A DNA stretch of 64,000 bases, taken from NCBI GenBank assembly GCA_963457665.1, contig OY735216.1:41483294-41547293 (forward strand), read 5' to 3'. Both the position numbers and the translations under genes were made by a program. Origin of the DNA: Thysanoteuthis rhombus. Lineage: Eukaryota; Mollusca; Cephalopoda; Oegopsida; Thysanoteuthidae. The number at the start of each line of letters is the position of its first letter. Position 1 is the stretch's first letter. This document shows, in pieces, positions 28,001 to 34,414 of this stretch. The notes beneath the pieces are model-generated. The model saw only the letters and a list, made by a program, of their open reading frames with translations. It was not told where the DNA came from and made no database searches.

Positions 28001-30378
28001 AAATAATGACAAATGTCCTTATATCATTACTATTAATCTGGTTTCATTTGTTACAGCTTTTTTTGAAAACCAAGGGTACCTCATTATTTTCATATAAAAA
28101 ATACTGGATGGAATTCATAGCTAAGATACTCCGTAAGTATTAGCTGCACGTTTTACACGTGCATCAACATTGCATAATTTCATTTCGTAATCACAAGCCA
28201 CTTCTTAGTCAGGCAAAAATATCTTTGATATAACTTACTGCTACTATCATACTCTGACCACTGCATGGTACTTTCAAATACTGTCTTTCCTTCTTTCTCT
28301 CTCCTCTTTTCCCCAATCTATCTCAGTTAAGCAGTCCCAAAAAAGGAGACTGCATTGTCTGCAAGGCAAATGCCAGTGGAATTTTCTAAAATCTCACCTC
28401 TTAAAGTACAAAAAAAACCCCTAGCCAATCAAAATTCAGGACACTATATTCAAACTACCTAACTTTATTTTTTCCAATTTCTATTTCCTAGGTTGAACAT
28501 GGTGCCTTTTTAATCACTGAAAAGGAGACACAGTGTCTGCACTGAAGGGATGCCACATTTGAATGAAGACAAAATGAATTTCTATTTCTTCACCCATGAC
28601 CTTTTCAATCATGGGAAAAGATTTAAAACTAACTTACACACAAACCAAAACCAAACACATACATGTACACACAGACTTTCTTAAAATTCCAGAAGGAAAA
28701 TAGATGGATCGATACTGATTAAACAGATGCCGTTTTTGAAGTGGATTTCTTTGTATTTATTAAAAACAATTCCATACTTGACATTTTTGCCCCCATTTAC
28801 CTCTCAATGAACATTTTATGGTAATTGTTTAGAATAGGTAAAATTTAACATAATACTGATTTATCAGCTACTGCCACTCTGAACTTGTCCATTTTTGAAT
28901 GGCTAAAGGTGGCTAGATTTTTAAAGGACCCTTATGGAAAATGAAAGCATAAAACTATGGATATTTGAAACTGTACCTTAATAAATTTAACTAGAAAGGA
29001 TATGATTTAGTGTAAGTGTTATGGTTGCAATTAACAACATGAGATTTATATTTAGACCAAACCCAAAACTCAAACCTACGAACTTTAGCCCTAAACCCAG
29101 CTATTAAGCCTAACTACATGCCATTTTAACTCTGCCGTTAACAGTATTAGTAGATTGAGGGTAATGTTTGTTTGATCAGTGGTAAAAAGCTAGCCACTTT
29201 CAGCCACTCAAAATGGCCATAGTATTTACCTTGATTACCTCCCCTGCAAAATATCGTCAAGATGTTCAATTTTACCTATTCCAATTTGTATCTGTTGAAC
29301 ACAATTTCGATTTTTCGCACTATTTATTTCATAATTCAAGTATATATTGATCATACATATTTTTTGCATTTTTGCTTCATTTTCAAACCTTAGGGGAGAT
29401 TACTCATGTAGACCGTACTTCCGTAAAAATAGCAGAAAGTATATGCCCGCTTTGTCATTGTAGTTACATTTCAAACAGAAATTCCCCCCTAAAACGTTTA
29501 AAGGTAATTCTATTTTTTATTAAATTGACAAATTACCCCAGTACCTTAGCATTATGGATTGAATGCACAAAAAATTACAAGCAAAACTATTTTTTTTTCG
29601 ATTTTGAAAAGAGGTAGGCCAGAAGCCGTGACCCCTTTCGTTAATCAAGTGCCCCTATTTTTGATATTTTACAATAAAGTAATCTTCTTGAAATCAAATA
29701 GAACAGATATTTGCACAACATAAAGAATAATTCAATTTTTGTGTCAAATTTAGAGAAAGAAAGACAAAACTGACTTTTACAAAAACAGTCAGACTTCTTT
29801 ACTATTAGACCGAAAGGTCATTTATAAATGAAAACAGAAGTAAAACTCATACGACTCCCTTTCGGAACCCCTTACTTAACCCTTAAAAAACATGATTATA
29901 TTTTCTGGCAACTCTAGATAAAATCTTTGCTCAGTTGACATCGTCGTATTTTTCCGATCGAGATCGGAATACTGCCATTGTGGCTCTCCAAGATCAAAGT
30001 GTAGTATCAGTCCATCTTATGTCAACGAGCCAAGTATCAAAAGATCACCGAGAATTAGAATAACAAGGCAATATTTATCATAAAAAATTGTTCCCTTAAA
30101 ATAAAATATAATATTTGCACAGCACTAAGAATAATTTCATTTTTTAAGACAAATTAAGAGAAAGGAAGACATCCTGTATCTAACCAACAGATCTGACAAA
30201 AACAACGAACAGACACAGGATGAGTGGAGAATTTACGCAGAAAAGTCATTCATGAATAAAATAAAAAGAAAAAAAAAACTTACACGACGCCATTTCTGAA
30301 CCCCTTGATAAGGGCCAAAATTGGTTTGTACTTTTCATTGGCGAGAATTGAATTTATTAAAGCAAGTGTCGTTGCCAT
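308..30378 (-). CDS. PXMP4: Peroxisomal membrane protein 4 (PXMP4/PMP24), complete four-exon gene
   Basis: The coding exons on the minus strand are 30284-30378, 26301-26363, 1882-2080 and 308-556. Joined, they encode 201 aa; the human protein is 212 aa. All introns are GT-AG and the phases agree (2, 2 and 0). The product is a small multispanning protein of the Tim17/Tim22/Tim23/Pmp24 family found in the peroxisomal membrane; its molecular activity is poorly defined. Conserved family blocks appear in the right order: KGFRNG at residues 25-30, PHSLVMTFLF at 40-49, EATYIHAKNLA at 63-73, FGNYNKVNEQ at 110-119, NLYLLSR at 121-127, and WGIALLLFEYE followed by SSMTYLYDDSN near the C-terminus, ending FLIYNK. 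The C-terminus is slightly shorter than in vertebrates. The gene spans 30 kb because of a 24-kb second intron full of repeats. It is divergent from the MLF gene that starts at 34045. The identification is by recalled family similarity and exon logic; no search was run. Confidence 0.93.
557..1881 (-). other. PXMP4 intron 3
   Basis: This intron has a GTGAGT donor next to 1882 and a CAG acceptor at 557-559. It is AT-rich with no coding signal. Around 700-775 is a fragment of an interspersed repeat (a GATCATTATGATAGGGGTGAG-like stretch) also seen near 11.5, 25.4 and 51.8 kb. Nothing else is recognisable. Confidence 0.8.
1882..2080 (-). CDS. PXMP4: PXMP4 exon 3
   Basis: The acceptor TTTTCAG lies at 2081-2087 and the donor GTGAGT at 1876-1881. 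The first base completes a Thr codon from exon 2. The exon then encodes 66 residues (54-119), from LTEKFQGILEATYIH to FGNYNKVNEQ, which contain the most conserved Pmp24 segments. The 199-bp length fits the flanking phases exactly. Confidence 0.93.
2184..2250. repeat. (TA)n microsatellite
   Basis: A run of TA dinucleotides with a few CATA interruptions in PXMP4 intron 2. Any ORF through it encodes only alternating Tyr-Ile. Confidence 0.95.
4455..4500. repeat. (TA)n(TG)n compound microsatellite
   Basis: TA repeats pass directly into about eight TG repeats. A TA tract joined to a TG/CA tract is a motif that recurs through this window. Confidence 0.95.
4709..4779. repeat. (TA)n microsatellite, about 71 bp
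   Basis: One of the longest uninterrupted TA tracts in the window. It is self-complementary and could extrude as a cruciform. Assembly length at such sites is often unreliable. Confidence 0.95.
5930..6190 (-). mobile_element. tRNA-derived SINE copy (family 2)
   Basis: On the minus strand a tRNA-like head ends in a B-box-like GGTCACGAGTTTGATTC (near 5947-5975), preceded by CTCAGTTGGTCA-type sequence. The tail (6050-6190) matches the tail at 48.48-48.61 kb: a TTATTTATTATA-like stretch, then CAATCATCTTC and related words. The same tRNA-like head followed by the same unrelated tail at both places indicates a SINE family rather than two tRNA pseudogenes. Confidence 0.6.
6630..6665. repeat. (TA)n(TG)n microsatellite
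   Basis: A short TA run followed by TGTGTGTATG. The preceding 6.22-6.60 kb is a GC-richer interspersed fragment with an accidental reading frame and no recognisable domain. Confidence 0.85.
7100..7450 (+). repeat. Interspersed repeat family A, plus copy
   Basis: This copy shares an ordered series of words with 43.55-43.90 and 44.92-45.42 kb: TCTTCAGTTTTTAAG-like, GGCTGAAA...ACATTTAC, GTGTCTRGCA, GTGAGAGAAGTARC and TATTCATTGATCA. Copies on the opposite strand are at 24.05, 32.64 and 44.34 kb. No coding capacity is seen, and the element class is unknown to me. Confidence 0.65.
8108..8168. repeat. (TA)n microsatellite
   Basis: About 30 TA units immediately upstream of the inverted SINE-tail palindrome at 8.2 kb, the same neighbour relationship seen at 12.5-13.0 and 54.2-55.0 kb. 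Confidence 0.95.
8200..8455. mobile_element. Inverted pair of SINE tails (palindromic)
   Basis: 8205-8325 is approximately the reverse complement of 8335-8450. Both arms carry the tail of the tRNA-SINE seen intact at 12.76-12.96 kb: ATTGTCTATTTTATTTATGT, TTGTCTAGG, GTGATACATTAACCG, GATCAT(C/T)TCAAAT. Between the arms only about 15 bp (CCCTGCAGCAACCCC) of the tRNA-like head remains, so two head-to-head SINEs appear to have lost their heads, leaving a long near-perfect hairpin in PXMP4 intron 2. Confidence 0.8.
9711..9935. repeat. Tandem duplication, about 132-bp period, two copies
   Basis: ATTGTCAG at 9711 and again at 9843 begin two units that share GGCGTAAAAACAGAACAAAA, CTTAAAGACAG and ATTTAG(A/G)TAATGAAA in the same order. 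The units have diverged by substitutions and small indels. Confidence 0.8.
11680..11729. repeat. (TAA)n microsatellite
   Basis: About 16 TAA/ATA units on the plus strand. On the minus strand this reads TTA, producing a spurious poly-Tyr frame. Confidence 0.95.
11877..11925. repeat. (TA)n microsatellite
   Basis: TA repeats with a few GTA/CA interruptions. They are responsible for the Tyr-Ile runs in overlapping false ORFs on both strands. Confidence 0.95.
12488..12525. repeat. (TA)n microsatellite
   Basis: A TA run about 120 bp left of the inverted SINE pair at 12.64-12.96 kb. A second TA/CA cluster lies on the other side, at 12.96-13.05 kb. Confidence 0.95.
12640..12960. mobile_element. Head-to-head pair of tRNA-derived SINEs
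   Basis: The plus-strand copy (about 12755-12960) has an A-box-like TAGCTCAATGG at 12761-12771 and a near-perfect B box GGTTCGATTCC at 12814-12824, then the family tail ATTGTTTATTCTATTTATG, TTGTCTAGG and GTGATACATTAAC. The minus-strand copy (about 12640-12750) has the matching A box (ATTGAGCTAA at 12731-12740) and tail, but the B-box part has been deleted. The two heads face each other across about 20 bp, so 12700-12800 folds back strongly. This is a SINE, not a tRNA gene: there is no clean cloverleaf, and the same tail follows each head. Confidence 0.85.
12958..13050. repeat. TA/CA microsatellite cluster
   Basis: TA tracts interrupted by ACACACACACA directly at the 3' end of the plus-strand SINE. 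Such tails can be part of the SINE's 3' end or its target. Confidence 0.9.
16560..16700 (+). mobile_element. tRNA-Ala(TGC)-like SINE head
   Basis: An anticodon-arm-like hairpin is visible: ATCTGC (16586-16591), a 7-base loop CTTGCAT containing TGC, and GCAGAT (16599-16604). It is preceded by a D-arm-like GCTCAGGCAGTGTAATAGTTCGC. The B box is weak (GGTTCTGGTAT). With no acceptor stem match and a non-tRNA tail after it, a SINE or tRNA pseudogene is more likely than a functional tRNA. Confidence 0.6.
16740..17090. repeat. Interspersed repeat shared with 61.6 kb
   Basis: GGTCATAAAAA(C)TTGTA, then AAGTCCTGGTCTC and a palindromic counterpart (GAGATCAGGACTTCATC), matches 61620-61740. The shared segment is itself an imperfect hairpin. 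The right half (16900-17090) is GC-richer and has no partner I could find in the window. Confidence 0.55.
17294..17580. mobile_element. Fold-back (MITE-like) element with about 130-bp inverted arms
   Basis: The left arm (about 17297-17430) and right arm (about 17450-17577) are imperfect reverse complements around an 18-bp centre. Paired words include ACTTTTGTCCTCATCT with AGATGAGGACAAAAGT at the ends, GGTGATGAG with CTCATCACC, and CACTGTC with GACAGTG at the centre. There is no transposase. The terminal sequence resembles 57.30-57.53 kb, indicating a small family. Confidence 0.75.
17775..18140 (-). repeat. Degenerate tRNA-SINE-like sequence
   Basis: On the minus strand a B-box-like GAGTTCAAACTC occurs near 18050-18065. 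The stretch TTTCTCAAGGACATTAG at 18005 resembles 32050 (CTTTCTCAAGGACACTAG), so the two may be copies of one old element. The evidence is weak. Confidence 0.35.
20950..21440 (-). pseudogene. Jerky/Tigger (pogo-type) transposase relic, N-terminal part
   Basis: The minus strand shows family pieces in order but broken by stops and frameshifts. KPKRNILSLKMKLEV is the start of a CENP-B-type helix-turn-helix (about 21370). VSKRRQSSTFQR follows near 21250. SDGWLW, within the second (CENP-B) DNA-binding domain, is near 21110. A final EDEELHHFQIYIAD block near 20960 corresponds to the stretch before the first catalytic Asp of the DDE domain. No intact DDE core follows to the left. Only the order and key motifs support the call. 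It lies in PXMP4 intron 2. Confidence 0.65.
24050..24660 (-). repeat. Interspersed repeat family A, minus copy
   Basis: It shares TTTTGGCAGCATGC-like and GGGGTGATCAATGAAT words with 32.64 and 44.34 kb, and TGTTTAAATTTTCAGCCCTCT with 44.56 kb. The right end (GTTGACAGTTTTGGTTGATGG) also occurs in the plus copy at 45.37 kb, suggesting a composite. A G10 run at about 24385 lies inside it. Confidence 0.6.
25960..26250 (+). repeat. Interspersed repeat family B, partial copy
   Basis: TTTTTGATAGTATTTGGTAA, GTGTGATGTAAAA, CTATCCTTCCTTCATACGAACGCT and CCATTCAAATTT(T/G)GTCTGAA occur in the same order at 56.46-56.88 kb. The middle portion with the microsatellite is missing here. Confidence 0.6.
26301..26363 (-). 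CDS. PXMP4: PXMP4 exon 2 (63-bp small exon)
   Basis: The acceptor TTCTTTCAG ends at 26364 and the donor GTGAGT is at 26295-26300. One base completes Val32, then 20 codons give YGCKVRFPHSLVMTFLFKGG and two bases begin Thr53. This is the conserved Pmp24 block YG-K-R-PH-LVMTFLF. The overlapping longer ORF on this strand is in another frame and is spurious. Confidence 0.92.
26364..30283 (-). other. PXMP4 intron 1
   Basis: The donor GTAAGT is at 30278-30283. The intron contains a decayed non-LTR reverse transcriptase (27.06-27.82 kb), AT-rich DNA and, at 29.8-30.2 kb, two diverged copies of a stretch around CTGACAAAAAC/AACAGTCAGACTT and TTCATGAATAAA/TTTATAAATGAAAAC. Nothing else is recognisable. 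Confidence 0.8.
27060..27816 (+). pseudogene. Decayed non-LTR retrotransposon reverse transcriptase, 3' end
   Basis: The plus strand reads FADDIVHFAEDFHDFQIML at about 27112, with the catalytic [FY]xDD motif of reverse transcriptase. ELNEESKKVGLHMNFSKTKV follows at 27165. After frameshifts come LKRRVYNQSI and GAETWNLT (27440-27500), then a WAGHV block near 27655. The end is an (ATG)n-like tail (27797-27816). Stops and frameshifts exclude function. Clade assignment (RTE/CR1/Jockey) is not attempted. The 3' end is shared with 42.6, 44.7 and 60.0 kb. Confidence 0.85.
30284..30378 (-). CDS. PXMP4: PXMP4 exon 1 with start codon
   Basis: The ATG at 30376-30378 (context AAATATGGCA) opens MATTLALINSILANEKYKPI, then LALIKGFRNGV. 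This matches the family N-terminus, including the KGFRNG block. The donor GTAAGT follows after two bases of Val32. No upstream in-frame ATG extends the family similarity. Confidence 0.92.
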
Positions 30379-30419
30379 ATTTGCGCTGCTCGCGTGACAC
30401 CGCTGTGGAAAATAACCGG

Positions 30420-30520
30420 TGTTGACCTAAATATATATCCTGATAAAATTATAACCCGATTCCTATTACAGTGATAACCAATCATTTAGTCGCCACGTTG
30501 CCGCCACGACCACGTCAATA
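30420..30520 (-). promoter_or_regulatory. Probable PXMP4 promoter: TATA-like element, inverted CCAAT box, CCACG cluster
   Basis: Upstream of the ATG on the minus strand is a TATA-like ATATATATTT (about 30429-30438), 51-62 bp before the start codon. A CCAAT box (30478-30482, plus-strand sense) and three CCACG motifs (30493-30497, 30504-30508, 30510-30514) lie behind it. CCAAT to CCACG spacing is 10 nt, one more than the canonical ER stress element. The region is more GC/CpG-rich than its surroundings, as expected for a promoter. Functional use is inferred. Confidence 0.45.
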
Positions 30521-31734
30521 AAGGTAGGGTACGCCTGATAAAATGCAGACACACGGAGGTTCCGCCCCCAAAAATGGAAAAATAAATTTTTTGGAAGAGG
30601 TTGGTTTATATGCATTGTAACTATAAACTGGTCACACACTTTCCGTCATTTTTTACGAAGTTATTGTACATATGTCACTCACTGTGGGACAAATTTAACA
30701 CAGCAATGAATGGAAAACATCGGATGAGTTTCAAATGGTCAAAAGAGCAATATTGCAAGGATGAAAGGTCCAGGAATGAAACCTATTTAGAGGGGGATAG
30801 TGAGAAATTAGACTATGTTTTGGCCGGCACTACTGACCGTGATTTGTTGTTCTCTTATAAACAGAAAAGAAATTAGCCAGTAATTTTCTGTGTTTTTAAA
30901 CCATAGAATATTCCTTCATTTTTCAAGGAATTCATCACTTTTGAAAAAAGTTAATTTTTAGGATTTTGAGCTATTTACAGTGTAACTATAAGGCCAAAAT
31001 GGACCCTTATTTCCGTCTTTGTAATATTGTTCATGTCATTACAGAGGAGAGATGTAATGTAATCACACAAACACAAAATTGTCAGTTCGGCTGTGAGTGT
31101 GTTTGTTAACTGGCTGTTGATGATGTAACTAAAACTACTTCAACTATTGCTACTGTTGCTGATATATATATATTTTGTTTTTTTTCTTCCTCAAAATGAA
31201 TACAATAATTTTAGTTAACATTACCTTGCGTAACTTTTCAGATTACTGTATAAACATACAGACACAAAACATCTTTCGGTATAGCATTATTAAAGCGATG
31301 AATACTTATTAGTGAATATATATTGGTATTTTTTAATTCAACGAAATGTAGAAGAACTTTGAAAAGTCGAACATATTAGAAGCGATGATGCAAGGGAGAT
31401 AATCTCGTTTTAATCTAAGGGAGGTAACTCGTACTCATGGAAGTGATTTCAGAGTTGGTCAATTCCTTAATAACTATATTCAGATATATCATCAAATTAA
31501 GTTTATATAAAAAGAAGATAAGAGTGAATCTTGTAAAGATTTTGAAATAAGCTTTACGGTGCTCTCTGTGTGGAACATAAAAACAGACATCATAATCACC
31601 AGCATTCGGAAGTATTAGAATATAAGGAATTTCAAACGATGTATTAATCAGAAGTCTCTATTCGAAGGGAAATAATCCAAAGAGAGATCATTTTTGAAGT
31701 TTAAAGGGAGATAATTCTTCGATAATCAACCCTC

Positions 31735-31830
31735 TCAGAGCTAAGTGTGGGCAGGTGTAATGGACTCGCGCAAAACGAGTTCGAATTACGGTAAAGGCTG
31801 CTTATGATCCTTTTTCTAAGACCATTGGGA
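31735..31830 (+). repeat. Possible tRNA-derived SINE head
   Basis: TAATGGACTCGCGCAAAACG followed by GAGTTCGAATTACGG gives a good B-box-like motif (GTTCGAATTAC), and an A-box-like stretch lies 5' of it. No cloverleaf could be drawn by eye. A degenerate SINE is the likeliest reading. Confidence 0.4.
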
Positions 31831-32639
31831 AAGGTATGAACATTTATAACTGTATATATGAATATGAATAACGTTGCTTGTATCAAATTATTATTTCAAA
31901 GCAATTGAGAAACTAATTCTATATTATTTTTTTTTAAATTCACAAAAACATAATGGAAAAAATTCTATACTAATTTACATAATTTACGTGAATGCATTTA
32001 ATCAGGTACCATTTTTCATTGTTAATAGTATCATTCTCTTGCCTTCATGACTTTCTCAAGGACACTAGTGTGAAGTGAAAGCAACTTATTTCAGTTGGAA
32101 TCTGAACTCTGCTCATCGATTTTATTTTCCATTCTGCAGCAATTGTCATCGTTTTAAAATGGCCACTGTTCCAGCTGCAGAATAACAGACGCTGATGAAG
32201 AACTAACACTAAACCTACTACTAACCCTATCACTAATCTCCCAAATACTAACCGTAACCTCCTAGAAAACAGTCATTTTAGAAGATAATAATTGCCGTTG
32301 CTGCTAACCACTTAGTCACCAAAATCTGCACCAATGTTTCTTCTAGAATTAGTTACTTTACATGCAAGTCATAGACATCTAAAATTAGGGCAAATCCGGT
32401 TTATGCAGTGCCACATAAAAAATGCTCTTTTTTGCAATTTGAGCGAAATTTTGACAATTTTGAACTCAAATTGACCTGTAACATTTTGACTTGAATTGAC
32501 CAATAGTTACCTCGGAGATCAGAGCCACGTATTCCATGGTCATCCTAGAGGCAAGTTGCCCTAATGAATTAATTTAAGTAGTCAAGCCTGGCTGATTTGA
32601 CGTACACTAAACTCACTGCATGTACCCAACCTTTTTTGC

Positions 32640-32830
32640 GAGATTGGAAAAAAATCACAAACAGGTCTAGTGAGTCACACAATTGAAACCGTCATATGAC
32701 CATGGTCTTTTGGTAGCATGTCGTTTAGGATGATCAATTAGACAATTGATAAAAGCATTGATCAATGAATTGGTTACTTTTCTCACCTTTTGAGTGACTA
32801 ACCAGACCTGTTTAGATTACATCTGAAATT
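32640..32830 (-). repeat. Interspersed repeat family A, minus copy
   Basis: It contains GTCTAGTGAGTCACAC, GAAACCGTCATATGACCATGG, TTTTGGTAGCATG, GGATGATCAATTAG and GACTAACCAGACCTGTTT. These match 44.34-44.46 kb and are the reverse complement of 43.80-43.90 and 45.25-45.37 kb. Confidence 0.65.
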
Positions 32831-34044
32831 AGGAGAGAAAGTAGTCTGTGTTCGTTGATATCAGCATCTCCATTTTAACGATTTTAATTTCTTGAAGGCT
32901 GATGATATAAACGCATTATGTGATATCTTTATCGATTTGATGTTGTTTTTCCAGTTCCCATGCATCAGATGTTGCTGACCCAAAGGAATTCAGAGTCATC
33001 GTGGTGTGTGGCACGTGAACATAGACTTAGTGGCTATACCCCGATGCAGTGATACTCACTTCATATGTCCTATGTTTATGCTGTAGTCACGGTCACAAAG
33101 ACCAAATGCATCATCATCCCGGTATCAGAGAGATATTTTTGATATCAAGATCCCTTTCATACAGGAACTACGCATCAGACGAAACAGTAAACTCTATTTC
33201 AATTGGAATATCAAGAAAAACAATCTGTTAAAAAAAACAAAAACAAAAAAAAACTAGCTTACCACACAAAAATAAACACTTTTAAGATATTCACATTTTA
33301 AAAACCAACACCTATTACATCTGCTGATACTTATTATGATAACTTTATGATAACTTTGATTTAAATACTTCAGCTTGGCCGATTTGACCCGCAACAAACT
33401 ATATACAAATCTTTTTCTGAAATCGGATAAAAAAAAGTAAAATAAAAAAAAAAGGTTCATAACATCAAGACCTCTTTCATGATAGAAAACCCCTTTATGA
33501 ACACCATCACAATGAAATAGTAAATCCATTTCAATTAATTTGTTCAAAAACAACTTATCACAAGAAACATTACCCCTTAGTGTAGAGATTTCTTTAATAC
33601 TCATACCTAAAATACCAACCCCTATTACATCTATTGGATATATAGTTTGATAGTTTTTAAAGATATATTTTGAGATATTTCTTGTCTGAATTTTGTTAGA
33701 CGGGTCATTTTCATCATTATGTGTGTTATTGTTGAACTATCTTCATCGTCTCTACTGTCATTTTTTTTCACAATTTAGTGATATATTTGAAAAGATTGCA
33801 ACAAAAGAATGTCTTCACGGGGCCTGTTCTCGCCTGTGAACGAGAGCGAAACGAAAACATAACGGTTTTGTCTGATTAGCGTTTTTTCAAAATTAAAAAC
33901 GAAAGTATCTATCGTTGATTTCGGCTGCAGGAAAAAGTGAGACCAGGGATTTTAAAATTAACTGCACACACGCACACACATTAAAAAAGAAAATACAAAA
34001 AAAAGAAGAGCAGTTAAATTTCGTTGTACTTTTTCCCTAACAAA

Positions 34045-34414
34045 ATGGCGAACCATCTATTTGGAGATTTCATCCAAGACGACTTCTATCACATGCAACC
34101 TTGTGGTGGTTCAGTCTTGTTGAAAGAAATCGCCAGAGAAAAAGAATGTGTCTGTTCGTCAACCCCTGCCCTGCCAATAAATGTCACCTGTGTCCACTGG
34201 AAACCAAAACCTCCTCCTTGCAAATTGCCCAGTATCCAAGATTTTCAGCGAAAAGTTCGCGAAGACGTTGTCACTGGGGCAACCTTTTCGGAGAGCAAGT
34301 TCATTTCATGTTATGATAATGGCGAAGGGAGACCGAAGGTGTACGAAGCAACGAAAAAAGTTGCTTCAGCTCCGAACGGCATCAAGCAAGTTATTCGCAC
34401 GGAAAGAGATCAAG
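34045..34414 (+). CDS. MLF-like gene exon 1
   Basis: I chose the ATG at 34045-34047 for its strong context (AACAAAATGGCG). The frame continues upstream for only seven codons without another ATG. The exon encodes residues 1-123 plus one base and ends at a GTATGC donor. Reading past the donor adds a non-family tail and a stop, supporting the splice. Confidence 0.88.

Larger units (their letters stand above)
30379..34044. other. Divergent intergenic region between PXMP4 and MLF
   Basis: This 3.7-kb region separates two divergent start codons. It holds the PXMP4 promoter, a 91-codon plus-strand ORF at 30601-30876 with no recognised domain, a possible tRNA-SINE at 31.74 kb, a family A repeat at 32.64 kb and AT-rich DNA. 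Close to MLF (33.82-33.85 kb) is CpG-containing sequence with an imperfect palindrome (CTCGCCTGTGAACGAGAGCG). 5' UTR exons of either gene could lie here unseen. Confidence 0.7.

Noticed and set aside
32200..32270. Interstitial telomere-like sequence (CTAACCCT words, also near 9.29, 27.5, 29.1 and 38.57 kb)
   Set aside because: Only isolated, irregular CTAAC/CCCTA words occur; no (TTAGGG)n array is present.
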